38,000 nucleotides of DNA from an uncultured Steroidobacter sp. (GTDB lineage: Bacteria > Pseudomonadota > Gammaproteobacteria > Steroidobacterales > Steroidobacteraceae): contig CAMLEO010000028.1 in the NCBI GenBank assembly GCA_946478975.1, positions 1-38,000 of the forward strand, written 5' to 3'. The notes under the pieces are model-generated. The model worked only from the letters and a program-made list of their open reading frames with translations, made no database searches and had not been told where the DNA came from. The translations under genes and the position numbers were made by a program. Shown here one piece after another: positions 20,060 through 28,400 of this stretch. Positions within the stretch are counted from its first letter, which is position 1. Each line of letters begins with the position of its first letter.

Positions 20060-20100
20060 ATATAGCCCCCCTCATATAGCCCCCCTTCATATATCCCCAT
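20060..20100. repeat. short tandem repeat in the amrB/amrS divergent spacer
   Basis: About 2.6 copies of a 14-15 bp unit, ATATAGCCCCCCTYC on the + strand (copies from 20060 and 20074, partial from 20089). On the - strand each unit carries a GGGGGG block just before a TATATG/TATATC. Each unit could therefore supply a Shine-Dalgarno-like sequence to amrB, and the frame through it (YEGGLYEGG) is open to an upstream ATG. Copy-number change by slippage could alter amrB translation or its N-terminus. Confidence 0.6.
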
Positions 20101-20106
20101 CGCGCC

Positions 20107-21183
20107 ATGAAAGTTCATCCCACCACCCACTGGCACACTCTCGAAGACGGTCGCGTCCAGTGCGACGTCTGCCCGCGTGAATGCCGCATGCACGAAGGCC
20201 AGCGTGGGCTGTGCTTCGTCCGCGGCGTGGAAGGCGGTGAGGTCAAACTCTATACCTACGGCCGGTCGAGCGGCTTCTGCGTCGATCCGATCGAGAAGAA
20301 GCCGCTGAATCATTTCCTGCCCGGCACCTCGGTGCTGTCGTTTGGCACCGCGGGATGCAATCTCGCCTGCAAGTTCTGTCAGAACTGGGACATGAGCAAG
20401 TCGCGCGAGATGGACACGCTGCAGGATCAAGCGACACCGGAGATGCTCGCAGCCGCAGCCCGCAAGTTAGGTTGCGCGAGCGTCGCGTACACCTACAACG
20501 ATCCTGTGATCTTCATGGAATATGCGATGGACGTTGCGGATGCCTGCCGCGAAGTCGGCGTGAAGAGTGTCGCCGTGACTGCGGGATATATGTCTCCGAC
20601 GCCGCGTGCCGAATTCTATAAACACATGGATGCCGCGAACGTCGATCTCAAAGGATTCACCGAGCGGTTCTACAAAAAGATCTGCGGTGCCGAGCTCGGT
20701 GCGGTGCTGGATACGTTGCAGTATCTGCGCCATGAAACATCGGTGTGGATGGAGCTGACCACCTTGCTCATCCCCGGCGAGAACGATTCGGACGCGGAGC
20801 TGGACCAGATGACCCGCTGGATCATGGACGAGCTCGGTCCGGATGTGCCGTTGCACTTCACTGCGTTTCATCCCGATTGGAAGATGATGGACAAGCCGTC
20901 GACGCCGCCGGAAACATTGACGCGGGCGAGAAATCGCGCGCTCGCGAACGGCTTGCACTATGTCTACACCGGCAACGTGCACGACTCCGCCGGATCGAGC
21001 ACTTACTGTGCGAGCTGCAAGCAACGAGTGATCGAGCGCGATTGGTATCAGCTAGGCGAATGGCAGCTCGATGCGCAGGGCAAATGTTTGCATTGTGAGG
21101 CGCAGCTGCCGGGTGTGTTCGATGGGGCTGCCGGGAAGTGGGGCGCGAGGCGTATGCCGATACGCCTCGCGCAAGCGCTGTAA
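20107..21183 (+). CDS. amrS: AmmeMemoRadiSam system radical SAM enzyme
   Basis: This 358-aa radical SAM protein has the cluster motif CxxxCxxC at Cys84, Cys88 and Cys91 (FGTAGCNLACKFCQN). It has extra N-terminal cysteines (CDVCPRECRMHEGQRGLC, Cys19/22/26/36) and a C-terminal pair of CxxC motifs (CASCKQ, CLHCEAQ) that could bind zinc or a second cluster. Other core pieces are SVAYTYNDPVIFMEYAMDVA, NVDLKGFTERFYKKICGA, ELTTLLIPGENDSDAELDQM and HFTAFHPDWKMMDKP, all typical of the PflA-like branch in this system. The ATG at 20107 has only a weak ribosome-binding site. It is divergent from amrB-amrA. The substrate is unknown to me. The last codons form a 13-bp perfect hairpin. Confidence 0.92.
   Translation: MKVHPTTHWHTLEDGRVQCDVCPRECRMHEGQRGLCFVRGVEGGEVKLYTYGRSSGFCVDPIEKKPLNHFLPGTSVLSFGTAGCNLACKFCQNWDMSKSREMDTLQDQATPEMLAAAARKLGCASVAYTYNDPVIFMEYAMDVADACREVGVKSVAVTAGYMSPTPRAEFYKHMDAANVDLKGFTERFYKKICGAELGAVLDTLQYLRHETSVWMELTTLLIPGENDSDAELDQMTRWIMDELGPDVPLHFTAFHPDWKMMDKPSTPPETLTRARNRALANGLHYVYTGNVHDSAGSSTYCASCKQRVIERDWYQLGEWQLDAQGKCLHCEAQLPGVFDGAAGKWGARRMPIRLAQAL
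21143..21172. terminator. perfect 13-bp hairpin inside the amrS 3' end, probable two-way terminator
   Basis: GCGCGAGGCGTAT (21143-21155), loop GCCG, ATACGCCTCGCGC (21160-21172): a fully paired 13-bp stem. It sits within the last codons of amrS and 17 bp from the stop of the convergent outer-membrane gene. It could stop transcription from both sides. The bases after it (TAAATTACTT on +) are AT-rich but not a pure U-run. The CDS has been made to code through it (WGARRMPIRLAQAL). Confidence 0.6.
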
Positions 21184-21188
21184 ATTAC

Positions 21189-21776
21189 TTAGAAGCGCCA
21201 GGCACCCGTCAGCCATACTGCGTTCGAATCTTCGACGCGCTCCAGGTCGATCTTCTCGTACTCCAGCTTCGCGTGCAGATGGTCGAAGAACGTGGCGCCG
21301 ACGCCGACGCCGTAGAACGAATCTTCGCCACTATGTTTGCTGTTGATCTCCGGATCGTCGATGTCGCCGGTGATCTTCAGGTCATAAAAGTAATAACCGA
21401 GCTTGGCCGACAGCTCCACCGGCCCCAGCGGCAAGGTGCCGATGATCGCCGGCGCGAAACCGGACAGCTCGGCGCCGAACTTGCCGTGATCGCCGGAGCT
21501 GGTGCTGAAGTCGTCCTGCGGCCGGCCGAAATCGATATACGCTGCCTGCAAGGCGAAGTATGGATTCAGGCGCCAGCCGACGAACGCCTGCCACGCGGTG
21601 TCGTCATCGTCCAACGTTCGCAGCACATTGTCGGCGCTGTCGACACCGTGAATCTTCACGTTGAATTGGCCGACGCCGCCGCCGAGATAAAAACCTGAGT
21701 CGTTATCGGGCGCTGCGTATGCGGCTCCCGAGCCCAGTGCCAGCAGCATTGCCGTCGCCATGATTACGCGTTTCAT
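21189..21776 (-). CDS. outer-membrane beta-barrel protein, OmpW/OprG-like
   Basis: This 195-aa protein starts at ATG 21776 behind AGGAGA at good spacing. It has a signal peptide (MKRVIMATAMLLALGSGAAYA). The mature part alternates polar and hydrophobic residues with strands such as SGFYLGGGVGQFNVKI, WRLNPYFALQAAYIDFG, VELSAKLGYYFYDLKI, FYGVGVGATFFDHLHAKLEY and the C-terminal AVWLTGAWRF. It ends in Phe, as expected for recognition by the BAM complex. It fits an eight-stranded small barrel of the OmpA-membrane/OmpW class. The substrate is unknown. It is convergent with amrS and transcribed alone from a spacer upstream of dacB's end. Confidence 0.85.
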   Translation of the reverse strand: MKRVIMATAMLLALGSGAAYAAPDNDSGFYLGGGVGQFNVKIHGVDSADNVLRTLDDDDTAWQAFVGWRLNPYFALQAAYIDFGRPQDDFSTSSGDHGKFGAELSGFAPAIIGTLPLGPVELSAKLGYYFYDLKITGDIDDPEINSKHSGEDSFYGVGVGATFFDHLHAKLEYEKIDLERVEDSNAVWLTGAWRF

Positions 21777-21898
21777 ACACTCTCCTGTGAGTATTAAAGC
21801 TACGAGCTGCCCGCTCCACGCGGCATGCAGCGTTCCGCTTTTGCAACTCGCGAGTGTCAAACGCTTTGTGAATGCGCAGGTTCCCTGATGCGTTTTGG

Positions 21899-23341
21899 CT
21901 ACTGGCCGAAAACCCAGCGGATCAACTCGGCATGCACGGCCTCGCCGCTGCCGCCTTGCGCGCCCGGAGAATTCACGATGATGGCGACGACGTATGTTTT
22001 GCCGGAGGCTGCATTCACAAATCCGGCGAGCGCGCTGACGTTTTCGAGGTGGCCGGTTTTCAAACGAATGCGGCCTTGCATGCCGGGGGATTTAAAACGA
22101 TTGCGCAATGTTCCATCGGTGGCCGACAGCGGCAGCGACGCAGCGAATTCCGGCATGAACGGGCTGTGCCACGCCAGATCCAGCATTTCTCCGAGGCCGC
22201 GCGCCGTGACGCGTTCGGCACGCGACAATCCCGAGCCGTTGTCCAAAACAAATCCTGGCATCTGGATGCCGCGGCTCGCGAGCCAGGCGCGAATGGCGTT
22301 GCGCCCGCTTTCGATGGTTGCCGGCGGACCGAACTTCTCGACGCCCAGTGTCAGCATCAAGTGCCGCGCCATGACATTGTTGGAATATTTGTTCACCAGG
22401 CGGATCACTTCCGCCAGCGGCAGCGAGTCGTATTCAGTCAGTAACGTCGCTTCGGGCGGCAATGTTTCTACCCGCATCGCGCCATCGATCGCGCCGCCCG
22501 ATTGAGTCCACAGCGTGCGGAATGTTCCATACGCGTAGTCGGGCGCACTCATGATGGCGCGATCGATCGAGTAGCTCCCGCATGCGGTTGGAAACACGCC
22601 GCGCACGACCAGCAGATTGGGAGCGTCGATGGGCTCGGGAGAGTCGAACTCGATGCCTCGGTCGTAGCCCTGGCAGCGGCCATTGCCGAGCCGCAGCTGA
22701 TTGCGCAGTTCGAGGTTGGACGGCAGCGGATTGACCAGGATCAGCGGCTGCTCGCGCGCCGTGTTGGCGATGACGGTGAAGCGCGACGTTTGAAAATTCA
22801 CCATCAACGCATCGGGCAGCACGTTGTAGCTGCGAAACGGCTGGGCATCGAAGTCGCCGCGATTGCCTTCCTGTGGAGCGAAGTAACTGTGGTCGATGAC
22901 GAAGTCGCCGGTGATCTTCGCCAGGCCGTGCTCGCGCAGGCTCTGCACGAAATCCCACCAGCGCTCCGCGGTCATGTATGGATCGCCGCCGCCGACGACG
23001 AACAGATCGCCATTGAGCACGCCATTGGCGAGTCGGCCGTTCACATAAGCGCGCGTCTTCCATGTGTAGCTGGGGCCGAGCGCGTCCAGCGCCGCATAGG
23101 TCGTCAGCACCTTGATCACTGAAGCGGGGCTGCGCGGCTGATCGTCGTTTACGGCCAGAACGACTTCGTTGGTGCCTGCATCGCGCACGTAGATGCTGAC
23201 GTTGCGCGCTGGAATGCCCACCTGGTTCATCACTCGCTGAACTGCCGGCGGCAGCTGCGAATCTCGCGCATGCGCCAGCGGCTGAGCTGCGAACGCAGCC
23301 AGCAGGAAGCTCGCGGCGGACGCGGCGAATGTTCTTGGCAT
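21899..23341 (-). CDS. dacB: D-alanyl-D-alanine carboxypeptidase/endopeptidase (PBP4)
   Basis: This 480-aa penicillin-binding protein of the DacB/PBP4 (class C) type starts at MPRTFAASAASFLLAAF, a signal peptide. Active-site motifs are SxxK at Ser74-Lys77 (SPASVIKVL), SxN in KYSNNVMARHLM, and KTG in RIRLKTGHLENVSALAG. The insert between SxxK and SxN (GGGDPYMTAERWWDFVQSL, GDFVIDHSYFAPQ) is typical of PBP4. It removes terminal D-Ala and cuts DD-crosslinks in periplasmic peptidoglycan. It is divergent from the DUF502 gene, with 76 bp between starts. A longer reading to 23497 has no good support. Confidence 0.95.
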   Translation of the reverse strand: MPRTFAASAASFLLAAFAAQPLAHARDSQLPPAVQRVMNQVGIPARNVSIYVRDAGTNEVVLAVNDDQPRSPASVIKVLTTYAALDALGPSYTWKTRAYVNGRLANGVLNGDLFVVGGGDPYMTAERWWDFVQSLREHGLAKITGDFVIDHSYFAPQEGNRGDFDAQPFRSYNVLPDALMVNFQTSRFTVIANTAREQPLILVNPLPSNLELRNQLRLGNGRCQGYDRGIEFDSPEPIDAPNLLVVRGVFPTACGSYSIDRAIMSAPDYAYGTFRTLWTQSGGAIDGAMRVETLPPEATLLTEYDSLPLAEVIRLVNKYSNNVMARHLMLTLGVEKFGPPATIESGRNAIRAWLASRGIQMPGFVLDNGSGLSRAERVTARGLGEMLDLAWHSPFMPEFAASLPLSATDGTLRNRFKSPGMQGRIRLKTGHLENVSALAGFVNAASGKTYVVAIIVNSPGAQGGSGEAVHAELIRWVFGQ

Positions 23342-23417
23342 CCGGCGATTATCTCGCAATGTTCTTCCGTGCGTGCACGCCGCATACTGCGCACCTGAAG
23401 CGCGCGATCGGTGCGCG

Positions 23418-24041
23418 ATGGATCGAACGACCATGCGGCGACTCTGGAACATCTTTCTCAAAGGTCTCGCGGCGGTGCTGCCGCTGGCGCTCACCATTTA
23501 TGTCGTGTTCTGGATGGCCAAGACGGCGGAATCGGTGCTCGGCCGGCCGGTGCAAGCGCTGCTGCCGGAGGATCGCTACTGGCCCGGTCTCGGGCTGCTG
23601 GTCGCATTCCTGTTGATCCTGATCGTCGGCGTGCTGGTGGACGCATACATCGTGCGGCGGCTGTTTCGTTTCGGCGAATCGATCCTGGCGCGCATCCCGC
23701 TGGTCAAGACCATCTTCGGTGCGGTCAAAGACTTCAGCCGCTTCCTGCCAGCCGGTGGCAAGGGGCGCGATCCGAAGCGCGTGGTGTTGTGGCGCATGGG
23801 CAGCGCGCAGCTGATCGGCTTCGTCACCGAAGAGCAGGTTAATCCGAAGCTGTTCGGTCCCGAAGGCGTGGACCTGGTCGCGGTGTATTTTCCCATGAGC
23901 TACCAGATCGGCGGCTATACCTTGTACCTGCACAAGGACGAGCTGCGGGAGACGCAGCTGTCGGTGGAGGAGGCGATGCGCCTGGTGCTGATCGGCGGCG
24001 TCACCAGCCAGTCGGCCGACCCGGCCGCAGGAAACGGATAG
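23418..24041 (+). CDS. DUF502 family inner-membrane protein
   Basis: This 207-aa protein starts at ATG 23418 (MDRTTMRRLWNIFLKGLAAV). A second in-frame ATG at 23433 is also possible. Two membrane helices are clear: LAAVLPLALTIYVVFWMAK and GLGLLVAFLLILIVGVLVDA. The DUF502 block follows: ARIPLVKTIFGAVKDFSRFL, VLWRMGSAQLIGFVTEE and YFPMSYQIGGYTLYLHKDEL. The family is widespread in proteobacteria and related to plant COV proteins. I know of no settled function; an envelope role is likely. It is followed by alkA on the same strand after ~34 bp. Confidence 0.85.
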   Translation: MDRTTMRRLWNIFLKGLAAVLPLALTIYVVFWMAKTAESVLGRPVQALLPEDRYWPGLGLLVAFLLILIVGVLVDAYIVRRLFRFGESILARIPLVKTIFGAVKDFSRFLPAGGKGRDPKRVVLWRMGSAQLIGFVTEEQVNPKLFGPEGVDLVAVYFPMSYQIGGYTLYLHKDELRETQLSVEEAMRLVLIGGVTSQSADPAAGNG

Positions 24042-24075
24042 CCGCGTCGCGCAGCGATTGCGGATTCTTCGCGCC

Positions 24076-24867
24076 ATGCTCATTGGTCATCTGCCCGTTC
24101 GCACGCCGTTTCCCTGGCCGGTGCTGCTCGAATATTACTCGCATCGACTCACACCGGGCTTCGAGTCCGTCGAAGGCGGCCGCTATCGGCGCATCGAAGG
24201 CAAGCGCACGATCACCGTCGACTACGAACCTGGAGCGTCGCGGCTGGTGGTCACGTCGAGCGCGCGAGTGAATCAGAAAGAAACATTGGCGGCGGCCGCG
24301 AGGCTGTTCGATATCGAGCACGATCACGAATCGATTCAGGAACACCTGCAGCGCTTCGAGCCGCTGCGCCAGCGCCTGGAGAATCGTCCCGGCATGCGTC
24401 CGCTCGGCGCGTGGTCGCCGTTCGAGCTGTGCCTGCGCACGATCCTGGGGCAGCAAGTCACGGTGGCCGCTGCTGGTACGTTGATGCGCAGGTTGGTCGA
24501 GCGCTGTGGCGGGGACGTCGCGCCCGAATGCGTCGCTGCCGCCAACGTGGAGAACATGGGCATGCCGGGCAAGCGGGCGGCGGCATTGCAAACATTCGCT
24601 CGAGCGGTCGTCGACGGTCGCGTCGATTTTTCTAAAGCCTGGTCGAAGGTCGACGCCGCGTTACAAACATTGCCCGGCTTCGGGCCGTGGACGCGTGCGT
24701 ACCTGGCGATCCGGCTGGGCCGCGACCCCGATGCTTTTCCTGCTTCCGACATCGGATTGATTCGCGCCGCGAACGTCGAAACCCCGGCGCAGTTGTCGAA
24801 ACTCGCCGAAGCATGGCGCCCGCTGCGCGCGTACGCGGCCATCTATCTGTGGGCCGTTGCTCCGTAA
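24076..24867 (+). CDS. alkA: DNA-3-methyladenine glycosylase II (HhH-GPD, AlkA type)
   Basis: This 263-aa enzyme starts at ATG 24076 (MLIGHLPVRTPFPWPVLLEY); a TTG at 24058 is the alternative. Residues 1-~95 match the AlkA N-terminal domain (GGRYRRIEGKRTITVDYEP; LAAAARLFDIEHDH). The helical HhH-GPD core includes LCLRTILGQQVTVAAAGTLM. The helix-hairpin-helix is LPGFGPWTRAYLAIRLG, and the catalytic Asp lies in DAFPASDIGLIRA. It removes alkylated bases such as 3-methyladenine by monofunctional glycosylase action. There is no adjacent ada gene in the window, and no Ada box is evident upstream. Confidence 0.92.
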   Translation: MLIGHLPVRTPFPWPVLLEYYSHRLTPGFESVEGGRYRRIEGKRTITVDYEPGASRLVVTSSARVNQKETLAAAARLFDIEHDHESIQEHLQRFEPLRQRLENRPGMRPLGAWSPFELCLRTILGQQVTVAAAGTLMRRLVERCGGDVAPECVAAANVENMGMPGKRAAALQTFARAVVDGRVDFSKAWSKVDAALQTLPGFGPWTRAYLAIRLGRDPDAFPASDIGLIRAANVETPAQLSKLAEAWRPLRAYAAIYLWAVAP

Positions 24868-24965
24868 ACGCGCAGTTTTCCAAACACCGCACAATAAGAA
24901 CAAGCAGCAATAAGGCGGCTAAAAAAAGCGCGTTTCGGGCGCCAAGTGTGAGCGACCTCTCGACC

Positions 24966-25001
24966 TGCCAATTCTTGCCCGTGAGGTGACAAGAATTGGC
25001 A
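24966..25001. promoter_or_regulatory. perfect 12-bp inverted repeat upstream of the glycosyltransferase gene
   Basis: TGCCAATTCTTG (24966-24977) and CAAGAATTGGCA (24990-25001), separated by 12 bases. It lies ~100 bp after alkA and ~120 bp before the GTG of the next gene, in a 253-bp spacer. It is followed by a 9-bp direct repeat TGTGCCGGG at ~25011 and ~25023 and then an AT-rich TTAACAATTTCATAAT. It may be an operator dyad or a hairpin ending alkA transcription; no U-run follows. Confidence 0.55.
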
Positions 25002-25120
25002 CCTGCGAAGTGTGCCGGGAACTGTGCCGGGCTTAACAATTTCATAATAGACGGGGCGCGTGACGAATCGGACTACTGCTAGGATTTCCGCCACTTCCAT
25101 CAGGGCCGCTTCGATACGAC

Positions 25121-27712
25121 GTGTCCGACGCCAATCTTCGACAAATTCGCGTACTGCACCTCGTGAGCGCTGGCGCTTTGGCCAGCAGCCTGCAGCAATC
25201 GCTTTTCATGCCGCTGCTGACGCGCCTGCCGCGTCCCCGCGTGAAGTCCCTGGTCGCATGCTTGTCTGCTGGAGCGGTGCCGTCGGCGGTGCTGCGTCAG
25301 AGCGGCGTGCCCACTTACGATCTGGCCTTGTCGCGCAAACGTTTCTCGCCGCGCGCCTTCCAAGAGCTGCAAGCCGCCACACGCAACTTCCGTCCCGATG
25401 TCATTCAGGCTTGGGGACATACGGCGCAAATCATCTCGTCGATGCTGCGTGCCCGTTGCGACTGGAAGCCGCGGCTGATCTGGAATGTTGCGGACACCAC
25501 GCCGCTGGCCAAGGACGCCGGCCTGATCGATCGACAGAAACTGAAATACGCTGCCAAGTACGCGGCGCGTGCAGATCGAATTGTTTATAGCTCCGAAGCC
25601 GCCGCGGCCGCGCATCGACGCGTCGGATTTCCTGAAGGCGGATACGAGACGATTCCGCCGGGCGTCGATGCCACGCGCTTCAAACCCGATTTCGCCGCTC
25701 GTCGCAAACTGCGGGAGCAGTGGAACCTGCCGGGCGAAACGTTCGTCATCGGCATGTATGCGCCGTTCCAGCCTGAATACGATTACTCCACGCTGATCAA
25801 AGGCGTCGCCGAGGTCATCAAGTCGAATCCGAACGTTGCACTGGTGCTCGCCGGTCATGGCGTGCAGAAGGGCAATGCGCCGTTGATGGCGCTCATCGGT
25901 GGTGGTGCGCTGTCGACGCGCGTGCATCTGTTGGGTGAGTGGTCGGATATTTCGGCGTTGTACAACGCGTGTGATGTTGTTTGCTCCAGCGCGCTCAACG
26001 ATCAAGCTCGCATGAATGTCGTGATGGCGATGCTGTGCGGTGTGCCTTGCGTGGCGACCGGCATGGGCGCGCAGGGCGAAGTCATTGCTCAGCACGGCGT
26101 GGCCATCGAGCCCGGCAATCCTTCGGCGTTCGTCAAAGGCATCACGCGTGTGATGCAGATGCCGCCGGAGAAGCGCACGTTCATGGCGCAGGGTGCGCGC
26201 AAGCATGCGTTGGCGAATTACGTTTACGTGCGCTCGTTGCAGAAGTACCTGCAGCTTTATTACGAATTGATCGGTCGCCAGTCGCTGGTGACTCAAGATC
26301 TGCCGACTCCCGACGTCGATCCGACGTTGACGGTGCCGCCGGCGCTGCCGACCGAGGCCGAGCTCAATGCTTCCAAGCGCAAGCCGGTGACTGTGGCCGA
26401 TTGGGGCGATCCGGATTCGCTCGAATCCAAGGTCACCGAGCGTGAGCCGGAAGAGTTGCCCAAGTGGCGCATCGAGCAGGAGCAGGAGCGCGCCAAGCGC
26501 GAGGCTGATCTCGCTGCGCAGGTTGCGGCGAGCAAGACGAGCGGCGATGTGCTGCAGGTTTTCGAAACTCAACAGGCATCCGCGCCTGTAGCGACGCCGA
26601 TGACGGAGCGCGCTCGCGGTGTTGCTGACGATTCGGAAGAGTTGTTGTCGGCGGACTTGCTGACGGCCGAGGTGCCGATTCTGCCTCGTGCGGCCCTGGG
26701 TCCTTCGAGCTCTCGGAAGAGTGCGGCCAAGGCGTCGCAGGCTGCGTCGTCGGGTGTTCAGCCGGATGCAGCGAAAGAAGCGGCGCTCAAAGCTGCGCGC
26801 ATGGCGGCTTTGCAGCCGATCGCTCCGTCGGCCAAGCGGCCGTCCTCGCCTGCTTCGAAGCCCGCCGCTGCGGTTAAAGTTGCCGCTGCTGTTATTGCGC
26901 CCATCGCGGTTGATCAAGTCAGCGATTTCAATAACACCACGCCGGTGTTGTTAGCGGCTTCCGAGTTGTTACAAACATCACCCGCGCCCGCGCCGGCGAA
27001 GGTCGAGAAGATCGACATCGCTGCCACTCAGCGCGTCGAGACGCTCATCCGGCCCGCTCCGAAGCTGGAAGCCGCTGCGCTCGCGAAGGAAGAAGTGGCA
27101 GCCAAAACTCCCACACCCTCGCCCGTCCCGACGCTCGCCAACGCCGCGCCGTTCGAGCTGCCTGAGACCGCAACGTTGTCTCCGCCTACCGCCGCCGCGC
27201 CTTCAGCAGCGCCTGAGAAGGCGGAGAAGGCGGACGTGGTGCAGCCGGCAGCTTCGCCGCTGGGCAGGCTCGCGAAAGCGTTGGCATCCGCTTCGATGCC
27301 GCACGCACCGGCGCCCTCTCGCGCGGCCGCCTCGATGAGCGACACGCAGCGCGTGGCCACATCGACCTTCGCATCGAGAGCGAGCGCAGCTCGCTCGACG
27401 ACGAGCGATGCGAAATCAGCACCGACGGCGACGTCGTCGATGACAGCGGCGCTGGAGAAGTGGAACTCCAGCTTCGACCTGGGCGAACTGTCGCTGATGG
27501 CGACCGGCATGTGGGCCGCAGCCCCGCGCTCGGGTGCGACGGCGAAGCCAGATACAAAGTCGGCCAGCGCCGACGAGCTCAGCGGCGCTGAAGCGTTGTC
27601 ACTGATCTCCGAGCCGGCGGAACAAACAATCGCGTCCACCGACCCGACGCTGAAATTGGAAGCGCTCCCCGAGTCCGCCACCGAACCCAAGCTCGCAGCG
27701 AACGCCCAGTAG
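25121..27712 (+). CDS. GT4-type glycosyltransferase with ~470-residue disordered tail
   Basis: This 863-aa protein starts at GTG 25121 (MSDANLRQIRVLHLVSAGAL). Residues ~8-390 form a GT-B glycosyltransferase family 4 enzyme: RVLHLVSAGALASSLQQSLF, FRPDVIQAWGHTAQ, IPPGVDATRFKPDF, FVIGMYAPFQPEYDYSTLI, ALVLAGHGV, VHLLGEWSDISALYNACDVV and AMLCGVPCVATGMG. In the last region the usual EGFPN-like sugar-nucleotide motif reads SSALNDQARMNVVMAML. The tail (~395-863) is Ala/Pro/Ser/Lys-rich, with one charged coiled segment (LPKWRIEQEQERAKREADL) and a final patch (WNSSFDLGELSLMATGMWAA). No membrane helix is seen. It probably transfers a sugar to an exopolysaccharide or lipid acceptor. The tail may localise it. 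Confidence 0.88.
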   Translation: MSDANLRQIRVLHLVSAGALASSLQQSLFMPLLTRLPRPRVKSLVACLSAGAVPSAVLRQSGVPTYDLALSRKRFSPRAFQELQAATRNFRPDVIQAWGHTAQIISSMLRARCDWKPRLIWNVADTTPLAKDAGLIDRQKLKYAAKYAARADRIVYSSEAAAAAHRRVGFPEGGYETIPPGVDATRFKPDFAARRKLREQWNLPGETFVIGMYAPFQPEYDYSTLIKGVAEVIKSNPNVALVLAGHGVQKGNAPLMALIGGGALSTRVHLLGEWSDISALYNACDVVCSSALNDQARMNVVMAMLCGVPCVATGMGAQGEVIAQHGVAIEPGNPSAFVKGITRVMQMPPEKRTFMAQGARKHALANYVYVRSLQKYLQLYYELIGRQSLVTQDLPTPDVDPTLTVPPALPTEAELNASKRKPVTVADWGDPDSLESKVTEREPEELPKWRIEQEQERAKREADLAAQVAASKTSGDVLQVFETQQASAPVATPMTERARGVADDSEELLSADLLTAEVPILPRAALGPSSSRKSAAKASQAASSGVQPDAAKEAALKAARMAALQPIAPSAKRPSSPASKPAAAVKVAAAVIAPIAVDQVSDFNNTTPVLLAASELLQTSPAPAPAKVEKIDIAATQRVETLIRPAPKLEAAALAKEEVAAKTPTPSPVPTLANAAPFELPETATLSPPTAAAPSAAPEKAEKADVVQPAASPLGRLAKALASASMPHAPAPSRAAASMSDTQRVATSTFASRASAARSTTSDAKSAPTATSSMTAALEKWNSSFDLGELSLMATGMWAAAPRSGATAKPDTKSASADELSGAEALSLISEPAEQTIASTDPTLKLEALPESATEPKLAANAQ

Positions 27713-27734
27713 CTCAGCCCATCACACGCTGAGC
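27712..27734. terminator. weak hairpin between convergent glycosyltransferase and eda genes
   Basis: GCTCAGC (27712-27718) and GCTGAGC (27728-27734) pair with a 9-nt loop, right after the glycosyltransferase stop and 8 bp before the eda stop. The + strand continues with a C/T-rich stretch rather than a run of T. It may end transcription from both sides in this 29-bp convergent spacer. Confidence 0.35.
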
Positions 27735-27741
27735 AGCGTTC

Positions 27742-28371
27742 TCACTTCTTCTTGGCCAGCGACGCCGCGTCCCGGGCAAGCTCCTCAATCCCCGCCCAGT
27801 CGCCCGCGCGAATCTTGTCGGAAGGCGCAACCCAAGAGCCACCGACACAAGCGACGTTAGCCAGCGCCAAAAACTCCGGCGCCGTCGCACGAGTGATGCC
27901 ACCAGTGGGGCAGAACACAACTTCAGGGAACGGCGCGCCGAGCGCCTTGAGCATGCCGATGCCGCCGGCCTGCTGAGCAGGAAACAACTTGAACGTGTCG
28001 TAACCCCAGCCGAGGCCGGCGATCAGCTCCGAGGGCGTCATGATCCCCGGCAGCATCGGAAACGACGCACTCCGTGCAGCGGCGGCCAGCTCTGCCGGGA
28101 GCCCGGGGCTCACACCGAACTGCGCACCCGCATTCCCAGCAGCCACAAAATCCGCCGGCCTCGCGAGCGTGCCCACGCCGACCACCGCCTCCGGCACCGC
28201 CTTCCTCATCGCCTCAATCGCCGGCAACGCGGCAGGCGTCCGCAATGTGACTTCCAACACCCGCAGCCCGCCGGCACTGAGCGCACGCGCCAGCGGCACA
28301 GCATGATCGATGTGCTCGATGGTGAGCACGGGAATGACAGGAGCCAGCGCGAGAATGGAGCGAATGTTCAT
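27742..28371 (-). CDS. eda: KDPG/KHG aldolase
   Basis: This 209-aa class I aldolase has all main marks: PVIPVLTIEHIDHAVPLARA, LRVLEVTLRTPAAL, VVGVGTLARPADF, GAQFGVSPGL, MLPGIMTPSELIA, the Schiff-base lysine in YDTFKLFPAQQAGG, and FCPTGGIT followed by VGGSW. It cleaves 2-keto-3-deoxy-6-phosphogluconate to pyruvate and glyceraldehyde-3-phosphate, the last step of the Entner-Doudoroff pathway. It follows edd by 29 bp on the same strand. The length is normal for the family. Confidence 0.96.
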   Translation of the reverse strand: MNIRSILALAPVIPVLTIEHIDHAVPLARALSAGGLRVLEVTLRTPAALPAIEAMRKAVPEAVVGVGTLARPADFVAAGNAGAQFGVSPGLPAELAAAARSASFPMLPGIMTPSELIAGLGWGYDTFKLFPAQQAGGIGMLKALGAPFPEVVFCPTGGITRATAPEFLALANVACVGGSWVAPSDKIRAGDWAGIEELARDAASLAKKK

Positions 28372-28400
28372 GACGGCAAACGTTACTCGATGAAATAAAA

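Noticed and set aside
25100..26917. 605-aa open frame on the - strand
   Set aside because: It is antisense to the GT4 gene, with an Arg/His-rich composition and no recognisable fold.
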